The translations under genes were made by a program, and so were the position numbers. The notes under the pieces were generated by a model that did no database searches, was not told where the DNA came from, and saw only the letters and a program-made list of their open reading frames with translations. Positions 1 through 8,501 of a stretch of DNA of 11,292 nt are shown here, one piece after another (position 1 is the stretch's first letter; each line of letters opens with the position of its first letter). This DNA is from Alphaproteobacteria bacterium (GTDB lineage Bacteria > Pseudomonadota > Alphaproteobacteria > Rhodospirillales > Magnetospirillaceae): positions 1 through 11,292 of the forward strand of contig JADFZP010000067.1 of the NCBI GenBank assembly GCA_015232485.1, written 5' to 3'.

Positions 1-85
1 GTGCGCCGCAGCCGGAATCGAGTAATTTCGAAATAAGTGCACTGTCACCGTAATCCTGTCACCGTAATCCGACGATCGCCGTGGT
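1..85. repeat. Flank with 14-bp tandem duplication; possible IS terminus
   Basis: Positions 42-55 and 56-69 are two head-to-tail copies of the 14-mer CTGTCACCGTAATC. Just to the left lies a palindrome, ATTTCGAAAT (25-34). This stretch is more AT-rich than the rest of the window. Short tandem terminal repeats inside an AT-richer end are a feature of IS21-type elements, so this may be the right end of an insertion sequence whose body lies outside the window. No transposase is visible, so the assignment is an inference. Bases 71-85 between the duplication and the first CRISPR repeat could be a cut-off spacer. Confidence 0.35.
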
Positions 86-1135
86 GCTTCAATGAGGCCC
101 CGGCATTACTGCCGGGGAAAGGTTCCGCACCGCCCGGTCGATCATCGACTGGACCGAGCTTCAATGAGGCCCCGGCATTACTGCCGGGGAAAGCGAGATC
201 CGGGCCGAAGCGGCGAAGGCCTCGACCGCGCTTCAATGAGGCCCCGGCATTACTGCCGGGGAAAGGACCGCGCCTTAATGGAGTTTCCGTTCTTCTCGTT
301 GCAGCTTCAATGAGGCCCCGGCATTACTGCCGGGGAAAGGACGCTCTTGTCCCACTATTACACCCCCGACATGCCGCCGCTTCAATGAGGCCCCGGCATT
401 ACTGCCGGGGAAAGAAGGGGGCGGCGGAACTGTGGGCGCGGCATCTTGCCGAGCTTCAATGAGGCCCCGGCATTACTGCCGGGGAAAGCAAGCTGGCCCA
501 AGCGGTGCTGGCGGGACGCGACCACGCTTCAATGAGGCCCCGGCATTACTGCCGGGGAAAGCTCACCCGCCCCGATCGCCGTATTCGCCCGATCCGTGCT
601 TCAATGAGGCCCCGGCATTACTGCCGGGGAAAGCAGTTGACTTTGGCGAAGTTGGCGGGTGTGTCTGTGCTTCAATGAGGCCCCGGCATTACTGCCGGGG
701 AAAGATCGCTCAATGGATATCTACGCCGAACCAGGGGATGCTTCAATGAGGCCCCGGCATTACTGCCGGGGAAAGTGCGGGCCACCGTGACCCCGACCGG
801 CAACGACAGCGCTTCAATGAGGCCCCGGCATTACTGCCGGGGAAAGCCGAGGCGCTGACCGAGGAGCAAATCGCGGCCATCGAGCTTCAATGAGGCCCCG
901 GCATTACTGCCGGGGAAAGTTCTTGATGGTCGGGGGAAACTAGCCGTCCGCCCGTGCTTCAATGAGGCCCCGGCATTACTGCCGGGGAAAGCGCACCGCC
1001 TGCTTGGGCCGGGTCTGGCCGTCGCGGACGCTTCAATGAGGCCCCGGCATTACTGCCGGGGAAAGCCCGGTCCCAAGCGCGCCTGGTGCTGGAAGAGGCG
1101 CTTCAATGAGGCCCCGGCATTACTGCCGGGGAAAG
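86..1135 (-). CRISPR. CRISPR array, 15 identical 36-bp repeats, 14 spacers
   Basis: Fifteen identical 36-bp repeats start at 86, 158, 230, 304, 379, 453, 526, 598, 669, 740, 811, 884, 956, 1030 and 1100. On the plus strand each begins GCTTCAATGAGG and ends GGGGAAAG. The centre is a perfect hairpin, CCCCGGCA / TTAC / TGCCGGGG. The 14 spacers are 34-39 bp, all different, and several read as open protein-coding fragments, as expected for phage or plasmid DNA. On the minus strand the repeat ends in ATTGAAGC, which resembles the 8-nt crRNA 5' handle (ATTGAAAC and relatives) of many type I and III systems. The array is therefore probably transcribed right to left, with the newest spacer at 1066-1099. 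No repeat is degenerate at either end. No cas genes are in the window, so the subtype is open. Variable spacer length is compatible with type III or type I. Confidence 0.97.
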
Positions 1136-1382
1136 GGCCGGCCGAGTTTCCCCAACCCACCCAACAACTTACACCACCGTTTTCGAGCACCCCCCGCGAG
1201 GGGCGGCCCATCGTCTCCGCAATCGCCCCGCCCAACCGGGCTCCAAGCGGCAAAGTCGTTGATTCACAATGGCAAACAGCGTTTCGAGCGCCCCCCCGGG
1301 GGTGCGCCCGTCACCGGGGTGCTCGAAGGCGGCCGGCGGTACCAGTTTAGCGGGTATCGGCTTTCCCCGGAACCCCCGACCC
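1136..1382 (-). promoter_or_regulatory. Putative CRISPR leader with repeated arms
   Basis: This gene-free stretch lies on the side where the leader is expected if crRNA is read from the minus strand. Next to the array (about 1145-1180) the plus strand is AC-rich and purine-poor. Further out, TTCGAGCACCCC (1182-1193) has an exact inverted copy at 1316-1327. A near-identical direct copy (GTTTCGAGCGCCCCCC) starts at 1281 and runs into a G-rich partner arm at about 1298-1306. I see no protein-coding gene here. The overlapping open frames are translations of CRISPR repeat and GC-rich DNA. No convincing -35/-10 pair was found. The leader role is inferred from position only. Confidence 0.5.
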
Positions 1383-1422
1383 GAAAAAAGTTCGGCCGGC
1401 CCGCGGGGAGCGGGCCGGCCGG
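1383..1422 (-). terminator. Rho-independent terminator of the small minus-strand gene
   Basis: The arms CGGCCGGCCCG (1393-1403) and CGGGCCGGCCG (1411-1421) form a perfect 11-bp stem with a 7-nt loop. On the minus strand the stem is followed by GAACTTTTTTCGG (from the A run at 1384-1389), a U tract suited to intrinsic termination. It lies 27 bp beyond the stop codon of the 71-aa gene. It would also shield the CRISPR leader from read-through transcription. Confidence 0.85.
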
Positions 1423-1448
1423 GCGGGCGCCACCTGTGGGGACGGGGA

Positions 1449-1664
1449 TCAGGCGGTGGCGCCGCGGGCGAGTTGGGCGAAACGGCGCATGTCGGTCATC
1501 AGCTTGGTGAGGTCGATGGCCGAGAGTTTTTCGGCGATGCCGTCGATTTTCTGCGTCGCGCGGCGGGCTAGTTCGCGCATCCGGCGGCTTTGATCGAGGA
1601 GGGCCGAGGCTTGGGCGGACATGGCCTTGAAGCTTTCGACGTCGAGGCTGGTGTTCTTGCCCAT
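1449..1664 (-). CDS. Small helical protein of unknown function, 71 aa
   Basis: I do not recognise the family. With the ATG at 1664 the product is 71 aa, starting MGKNTSLDVESFKAMSAQAS and ending in TDMRRFAQLARGATA. It has no cysteine, no hydrophobic segment and no signal peptide. The sequence is rich in Ala, Arg, Lys, Met and Leu with heptad-like spacing, so one or two amphipathic helices are likely (residues about 9-35 and 38-68). An upstream ATG at 1739 would give 96 aa. I prefer 1664 because GAAGGA lies about 10 nt before it and the extra residues look unstructured. The gene sits alone between the response regulator and a strong terminator, on the same strand as both. A phasin-like or structural helical role is possible but unproven. 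Confidence 0.6.
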   Translation of the reverse strand: MGKNTSLDVESFKAMSAQASALLDQSRRMRELARRATQKIDGIAEKLSAIDLTKLMTDMRRFAQLARGATA

Positions 1665-1774
1665 GGCTTGGTGTCCTTCATCAAGGCCGGCGTGTTTCGC
1701 CGCTGGCCTATTGATACCCGCGAAGGGGCCGCTCGGCAAAAGGGCGACCGTATAAGGAGGTTGGGTCGGAATGG

Positions 1775-1814
1775 TACCAAAGGTATGGTCCGCGCGACCG
1801 CGCTCATACCAAAG
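1775..1814. repeat. Direct and inverted repeats upstream of the small gene
   Basis: TACCAAAG occurs at 1775-1782 and again at 1807-1814, a period of 32 bp, about three helical turns. GGTATG (1782-1787) and CATACC (1805-1810) form an inverted pair enclosing a GC-rich dyad. The cluster lies between the end of the response-regulator gene and the start of the 71-aa gene. It could be an operator for the latter or a weak termination structure for the former; no T tract follows. A possible minus-strand promoter (TTGGTA at 1775-1780, then CTTATA at 1751-1756, 18 bp apart) overlaps it but is weak. Confidence 0.35.
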
Positions 1815-1829
1815 TAGGTGGTTTGGATC

Positions 1830-2456
1830 TTACTTGAAGCCGGCCGACATGGCGATGCGCACGGCCTGGGCGCGATTGGCGGCGCCGATCTTGCGATAGA
1901 CGTTGCGCAGATGAATCTTGACCGTGATCTCTTGCAGGTCGAGATGGCGGGCGATCACCTTGTTGGGATTGCCCTCGACCAGATAGGAGAGGATCTCGCG
2001 CTCGCGCGGGCTCAGCGTGTCGAGCGGCGGCGACAGGCCCAGCTTGGCCGGCGGCTTGTCGGCGTCCAGCAGCGAGGCGGGCAGATAGGTCTCGCCGGCC
2101 ATCACCAGTCGCAGGGCGTTGACCAGATTGGCGCCCGAGATGGTCTTGGGAATGAACCCCGACGCGCCGGCCCGCATGGCGCTGAGCACCGCCTCGCGGC
2201 CGACATGGCCCGAAACGATCACCACCGGGGTCTTGGGAAGGCGGGCGCGCATCGTTTCGACGCCCTTGACGCCGTCCATGCCGGGCATCATCAGGTCGAG
2301 CAGCACCAGGGCGGGCTCGGGTTGGCCCTCCACGGCGGCCAGCGCCTCGGGAAAGCTGCTGGCGTCGATGATTTCGACCTCGGGCGCCAATTCCCGCAGG
2401 AAGGGCTTCAGGCCATCGCGCACCAGATTGTGGTCGTCCGCCAGCACGATCCGCAT
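1830..2456 (-). CDS. NarL/FixJ-family response regulator, 208 aa
   Basis: This is a cytoplasmic DNA-binding response regulator. The N-terminal receiver (residues about 1-120) has the acidic pair D7/D8 in LADDHN, the phospho-acceptor D54 in LLDLMMPGMDG, the switch residue S82 and the conserved K104 in FIPKT. The C-terminal LuxR-type helix-turn-helix (about 147-202) begins LSPREREILSYL, with the recognition region ITVKIHLRNVYRKI. The length is normal for the family. The ATG at 2456 is supported by AAGGAG at 2462-2467, 5 nt upstream. It lies 64 bp downstream of the histidine kinase on the same strand, so it is the likely partner of that kinase and probably in one operon with it. Targets are unknown. 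The neighbouring nap operon is an obvious candidate by position, but no clear NarL heptamer was found in the nap promoter region. Confidence 0.93.
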   Translation of the reverse strand: MRIVLADDHNLVRDGLKPFLRELAPEVEIIDASSFPEALAAVEGQPEPALVLLDLMMPGMDGVKGVETMRARLPKTPVVIVSGHVGREAVLSAMRAGASGFIPKTISGANLVNALRLVMAGETYLPASLLDADKPPAKLGLSPPLDTLSPREREILSYLVEGNPNKVIARHLDLQEITVKIHLRNVYRKIGAANRAQAVRIAMSAGFK

Positions 2457-2480
2457 TTCGGCTCCTTGGCCAAAGCACCA

Positions 2481-2489
2481 ACCAAAGTA
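2481..2489 (-). promoter_or_regulatory. Copy of a 9-bp motif also found downstream of the regulator gene
   Basis: ACCAAAGTA here is identical to the 9-mer at 1808-1816 (TACTTTGGT on the minus strand). A second CTTTGG lies just left of it on the minus strand (about 2470-2475). It sits in the 64-bp gap between kinase and regulator genes, upstream of the regulator's ribosome-binding site. The two copies flank the regulator gene, so it could be an autoregulatory binding site. This is inferred from repetition alone. Confidence 0.25.
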
Positions 2490-2520
2490 TAAGCGGATGG
2501 ATCGTCCGGCGGCAATCGCC

Positions 2521-5028
<2,508 letters not shown>

Positions 5029-5039
5029 CTGCAGAAAGG

Positions 5040-5053
5040 TTGACCAACGTCAA
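5040..5053 (+). promoter_or_regulatory. FNR/FixK-type binding site
   Basis: TTGACCAACGTCAA is a perfect 14-bp dyad matching the FNR/FnrN/FixK pattern TTGA-N6-TCAA. It lies in the divergent region between the kinase gene and napF. Its centre (5046.5) is 41.5-42.5 bp upstream of the start site predicted from the -10 element at 5077-5082, the classic class II activation distance, so anaerobic activation of nap is likely. It begins only 12 bp upstream of the kinase GTG, too close to activate that gene from the annotated start. Bound protein could repress the kinase instead. Confidence 0.7.
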
Positions 5054-5076
5054 GTTGGCGGGGGCGCGGTCGGATT

Positions 5077-5082
5077 TACACT
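5077..5082 (+). promoter_or_regulatory. Putative -10 element of the nap promoter
   Basis: TACACT matches the sigma-70 -10 consensus at four of six positions. It is placed so that transcription would start at about 5088-5089. No good -35 hexamer is present, as expected where an FNR-class activator bound at 5040-5053 substitutes for it. The resulting napF leader would be about 132 nt. Confidence 0.45.
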
Positions 5083-5113
5083 GATTCCACGGTCGAATTG
5101 GGGCGATCGCCGC

Positions 5114-5146
5114 CAGCGCAACGGTGGGTGCGCTGAGCGCAATGGC
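5114..5146 (+). promoter_or_regulatory. Overlapping dyads in the napF leader
   Basis: CAGCGCA (5114-5120) pairs with TGCGCTG (5129-5135) around an 8-nt loop. The same right arm, TGCGC (5129-5133), can instead pair with GCGCA (5137-5141) over a 3-nt loop, so the two hairpins are mutually exclusive. The elements also read as direct repeats AGCGCAACGG (5115-5124) and AGCGCAATGG (5136-5145), exactly 21 bp apart, two helical turns. The stretch could be an RNA switch in the leader or a DNA operator. Neither role is established. Confidence 0.4.
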
Positions 5147-5220
5147 AAGTTCAGAAGACTCTTTAACTTTTCGGCTGCAAATGTCGCGGCCCCGGTGATG
5201 GGGCGGAAGGGCGATCGGAC

Positions 5221-5715
5221 GTGGATTTCGGAAGACGCAATTTGTTGAGGGGCCGGTTGCGGCGCGCGCCAGCCGCCATCAGGCCGCCCGGCGCCTTGTC
5301 CGAGCCCGACTTTCTGTCAGTTTGCGACCGTTGCGGCGACTGTTCCCGCGCCTGCCCGGAAGGGATCGTGGCGCGCGGCGACGGCGGCTTTCCGATGATC
5401 GACTTCAAGGCCGGCGGCTGCACCTTCTGCGGCCTGTGCGCGAAGGCCTGCAAACCCGGCGCCCTGGCCGCGAAGCCGTCCTGGCCGCTGAAGGCTTCGT
5501 TCGGCGAGCGTTGCCTTTCGGCCCAAGGCGTCGTCTGCCGCGTGTGCGGCGAGCGCTGCGAGGCCGGCGCGATCCGCTTCCGGCCGATGCCGGGCGGCTT
5601 TTCGCGCCCCGAATTGACGGCCGAAGCCTGTACCGGCTGCGGCGCCTGCGTGGCGCCCTGCCCGGTGGCGGCGGTGACCGTGACGCCTCGAACGGAGATG
5701 GCCGCATGCGCGTGA
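5221..5715 (+). CDS. napF: NapF, cytoplasmic iron-sulfur accessory protein of periplasmic nitrate reductase
   Basis: The 164-aa product has the typical NapF length and N-terminus (MDFGRRNLLRGR). Three canonical ferredoxin motifs bind [4Fe-4S] clusters: C35/C38/C41/C45, C67/C70/C73/C77 and C137/C140/C143/C147. A fourth cysteine group (C98, C106, C109, C113) lies between the second and third. There is no cleavable signal, so it stays in the cytoplasm, where in E. coli NapF is thought to act on NapA before export, possibly in maturation of its metal centre. The start is GTG at 5221, with GGAAGG at 5205-5210. It is the first gene of the operon and overlaps napD by 10 nt. The FNR-type site at 5040-5053 is its likely activator site. 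Confidence 0.93.
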   Translation: MDFGRRNLLRGRLRRAPAAIRPPGALSEPDFLSVCDRCGDCSRACPEGIVARGDGGFPMIDFKAGGCTFCGLCAKACKPGALAAKPSWPLKASFGERCLSAQGVVCRVCGERCEAGAIRFRPMPGGFSRPELTAEACTGCGACVAPCPVAAVTVTPRTEMAACA

Positions 5716-6002
5716 AAAAATTCATCGACGAGGAGGAGGGCGGCACGACCGGCGAGGGAAACCTTTGCGGCGTGTTCGTCCAGGTGCGGCCCGACCGCAT
5801 GGAGCCGGTGCGACGCGAACTGACCGCGCTGCCCGGCGTCGAGATTCACCACGCCGAGCCCGATGGCCGGCTGGTCGTCACAGTCGAAGACACCGACCAG
5901 GCGTCGGCGGGCGAGACCCTGCACGTGATGCAGGGGCTCGCGGGCGTCGCCGCGATTTCATTGGTCTATCACCACCACGCAGGGGTTACAGGGGAGGCCT
6001 GA
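5706..6002 (+). CDS. napD: NapD, Tat-signal chaperone for NapA
   Basis: The 98-aa product matches NapD in length, order and pattern: CGVFVQVRPDRMEPV near the N-terminus, then LPGVEIH, GRLVVTVED and a C-terminal GVAAISLVYHH, the ferredoxin-like beta-alpha-beta fold of the family. NapD binds the twin-arginine signal of NapA in the cytoplasm and delays export until the cofactor is inserted. The ATG at 5706 lies inside the end of napF, with GGAG at 5694-5697 as ribosome-binding site. Its reading frame extends further upstream within napF, but that part is napF read out of frame. The N-terminus is slightly longer and more charged (EEEGG) than in E. coli NapD. Confidence 0.9.
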   Translation: MRVKKFIDEEEGGTTGEGNLCGVFVQVRPDRMEPVRRELTALPGVEIHHAEPDGRLVVTVEDTDQASAGETLHVMQGLAGVAAISLVYHHHAGVTGEA

Positions 6003-6004
6003 TC

Positions 6005-8497
6005 ATGAGCGTCACACGCCGCGATTTCATCAAGACCAACGCCATCATGGCGACGGCGGCCGCGGCCGGCATCACGCTGCCGGCGCGGTTGCACGAGGCC
6101 GAGGCCGCCGCGCCCGCCGGCGGAATCCGCTGGGACAAGGGCGTGTGCCGCTTCTGCGGCACCGGCTGCGGCGTCCTGGTCGGCGTCAAGGATGGCCGGG
6201 TGGTGGCCACCCAGGGCGACCCCGACGCGCCCGTCAACAAGGGCCTGAACTGCATCAAGGGCTATTTCCTGTCCAAGATCATGTACGGCCAGGACCGCCT
6301 GACCCAGCCCCTGCTGCGCAAGAAGGGCGGCGTCTACGACAAGAACGGCGACTTCACGCCGGTGTCGTGGGACGAGGCGTTCGACGTCATGGCGACCAAG
6401 TTCAAAGAGGCGCTGAAGAAGAAGGGTCCCACCTCGGTCGGCATGTTCGGCTCGGGCCAGTGGACCATCTGGGAAGGCTATGCCGCCGCCAAGTTCATGA
6501 AGGCCGGCCTGCGCTCGAACAACCTCGATCCCAATGCCCGCCATTGCATGGCCTCGGCGGTGGTCGGCTTCATGCGCACCTTCGGCATCGACGAGCCGAT
6601 GGGCTGCTATGACGACCTCGAGCACGCCGACGCCTTCGTGCTGTGGGGCGCCAACATGTCGGAGATGCATCCGATCCTGTGGTCGCGCCTGACCGACCGG
6701 CGCCTGACCCACGAGGGCTGCCAAGTCGCCGTGCTGTCGACCTACGAGCACCGCTCGTTCGAACTGGCCGACCTGCCGATCATCTTCTCGCCGCAATCCG
6801 ATCTGGCGATCGTCAACTTCATCGCGAATTACATCATCCAGAACAACGCGGTGAACCAGGACTTCGTCTCGAAGCATGTCGGCTTCAAGAAGGCGATCAC
6901 CGACATCGGCTATGGCCTGCGCCCCGACCATCCGACCCAGAAGGCCGCCAAGAACCCCGACAGCGGCGAGTTCGAGCCGCTCGATTTCGAGGGCTTCAAG
7001 GCGTGGGTGTCGGAATACACCGTCGAGAAGGCGTCGCAGATTTCGGGCGTGCCGGCCGACAAGCTGATCGCCCTGGCCAAGATCTACGCCGACCCGAAGA
7101 AGAAGGTGATGTCCCTGTGGACCATGGGTGTCAATCAGCACACCCGCGGTTCGTGGATGAACTCGAACATCTACAACATCCATCTGCTCACCGGCAAAAT
7201 CTCCGAGCCGGGCAACAGCCCGTTCTCGCTGACCGGCCAGCCCTCGGCCTGCGGCACGGCGCGCGAGGTCGGCACCTTCGCCCACCGCCTGCCCTCGGAC
7301 ATGGTGGTGACCAATCCCAAGCATCGCGAAATCACCGAGAAGATCTGGCAGTTGCCCGAGGGGACCATCCCCGACAAGCCCGGCTTCCACGCCGTGTTGC
7401 AGCACCGCATGTTGAAGGACGGCAAGCTGAACGCCTATTGGGTGCAGTGCACCAACAATATGCAGGCGGCGCCGAACATGAACGAGGAAGGCTATCCGGG
7501 TTATCGCAACCCCGAGAACTTCATCGTGGTGTCCGATCCCTATCCGACCATCACCGCGCTGGCCGCCGACCTGATCCTGCCCACCGCCATGTGGATGGAG
7601 AAGGAGGGCGCCTATGGCAACGCCGAGCGGCGCACCCAGTTCTGGCGCCAGCAGGTCAAGGCGCCGGGCGAGGCGCGCTCGGATCTGTGGCAGGTGATGG
7701 AGTTCTCGAAGCGCTTCAAGGTCGAGGAAGTGTGGCCCGAGGAGCTGATCGCCAAGAAGCCCGAACTCAAGGGCAAGACCCTGTTCGAGATTCTTTACGC
7801 CAACGGCCAGGTCAACAAGTTCCCGACCACCGAGACGCAGAAGGGCTTCGAGAACGACGAGTCCACCGCCTTCGGCTTCTACGTGCAGAAGGGCCTGTTC
7901 GAGGAATATGGCCAGTTCAATCGCGGCCATGCCCATGATCTGGCCTCGTTCGACACCTACCATCAGGCGCGTGGCCTGCGCTGGCCGGTGATCGACGGCA
8001 AGGAGACGCTGTGGCGCTTCCGCGAGGGCTATGACCCCTATGTCAAGGCGGGCGAGGGCGTGAAGTTCTACGGCAAGCCCGACGGCAAGGCGCTGATCAT
8101 CGCCGCGCCCTACGAGCCGCCGGCCGAAAGCCCGGACAAGGAATACGACATGTGGCTGGTCACCGGCCGCGTGCTCGAGCACTGGCATTCGGGCTCGATG
8201 ACGCGGCGCGTGCCCGAACTGCACAAGGCCTATCCCTCGGCGCAGGTCTTCATGCATCCCGAGGACGCCAAGGCGCGCGGCCTGCGTCGGGGCCAGGAGG
8301 TCAAGTTGCAGACCCGTCGCGGCGAGGTGGTCACCCGCGTCGAGACCTCGGGCCGCAACAAGCCGCCGCAGGGCGTGGTCTACATGCCCTGGTTCGACGA
8401 AGGCCAGCTCACCAACAAGCTGACCCTCGACGCCACCTGCCCGCTGTCCAAGGAGACGGACTTCAAGAAGTGCGCGGTGCGCGTGGTGAAGGCCTGA
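6005..8497 (+). CDS. napA: NapA, periplasmic nitrate reductase catalytic subunit
   Basis: NapA reduces nitrate to nitrite in the periplasm with a Mo-bis-MGD cofactor and one [4Fe-4S] cluster. The 830-aa product is nearly the E. coli length. It starts with a twin-arginine signal (TRRDFIK, then an Ala-rich stretch, cleavage probably near residue 35). The cluster ligands are C48, C51, C55 (CRFCGTGC) and C83 in NCIKGYF, with the conserved K85 between cluster and molybdopterin. The molybdenum ligand is C181 in NARHCMASAVVGF. The C-terminal cofactor-binding part includes TGRVLEHWHSGSMTRRVPEL. The ATG at 6005 has GGGGAGG about 7 nt upstream and begins 2 nt after napD ends. Cys as metal ligand plus the Tat signal mark Nap rather than assimilatory Nas or a formate dehydrogenase. 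No key residue is missing. Confidence 0.98.
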   Translation: MSVTRRDFIKTNAIMATAAAAGITLPARLHEAEAAAPAGGIRWDKGVCRFCGTGCGVLVGVKDGRVVATQGDPDAPVNKGLNCIKGYFLSKIMYGQDRLTQPLLRKKGGVYDKNGDFTPVSWDEAFDVMATKFKEALKKKGPTSVGMFGSGQWTIWEGYAAAKFMKAGLRSNNLDPNARHCMASAVVGFMRTFGIDEPMGCYDDLEHADAFVLWGANMSEMHPILWSRLTDRRLTHEGCQVAVLSTYEHRSFELADLPIIFSPQSDLAIVNFIANYIIQNNAVNQDFVSKHVGFKKAITDIGYGLRPDHPTQKAAKNPDSGEFEPLDFEGFKAWVSEYTVEKASQISGVPADKLIALAKIYADPKKKVMSLWTMGVNQHTRGSWMNSNIYNIHLLTGKISEPGNSPFSLTGQPSACGTAREVGTFAHRLPSDMVVTNPKHREITEKIWQLPEGTIPDKPGFHAVLQHRMLKDGKLNAYWVQCTNNMQAAPNMNEEGYPGYRNPENFIVVSDPYPTITALAADLILPTAMWMEKEGAYGNAERRTQFWRQQVKAPGEARSDLWQVMEFSKRFKVEEVWPEELIAKKPELKGKTLFEILYANGQVNKFPTTETQKGFENDESTAFGFYVQKGLFEEYGQFNRGHAHDLASFDTYHQARGLRWPVIDGKETLWRFREGYDPYVKAGEGVKFYGKPDGKALIIAAPYEPPAESPDKEYDMWLVTGRVLEHWHSGSMTRRVPELHKAYPSAQVFMHPEDAKARGLRRGQEVKLQTRRGEVVTRVETSGRNKPPQGVVYMPWFDEGQLTNKLTLDATCPLSKETDFKKCAVRVVKA

Positions 8498-8501
8498 CGC
8501 C

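Noticed and set aside
634..668. Spacer sharing the 11-mer AAGTTGGCGGG with the nap promoter region (about 5052-5062), a possible self-targeting spacer
   Set aside because: Only 11 contiguous bases agree, which is expected by chance for 14 spacers against 11 kb of GC-rich DNA; the rest of the spacer does not match.
37..1350. Several open frames across the CRISPR array with recurring peptides such as MRPRHYCRGK and FNEAPALLPGK
   Set aside because: They are translations of the 36-bp repeat in different frames; the periodic identical peptides and lack of ribosome-binding sites show they are not genes.
5189..5204. Short hairpin GCCCC/GGGGC just before the napF ribosome-binding site
   Set aside because: A 5-bp GC stem is frequent by chance in this DNA and leaves the ribosome-binding site free; no regulatory claim is made.
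5029..5220. NarL-type heptamers (TACYYMT) in the divergent region
   Set aside because: I found no heptamer matching the consensus on either strand, so direct NarL-like control through such sites is not supported.
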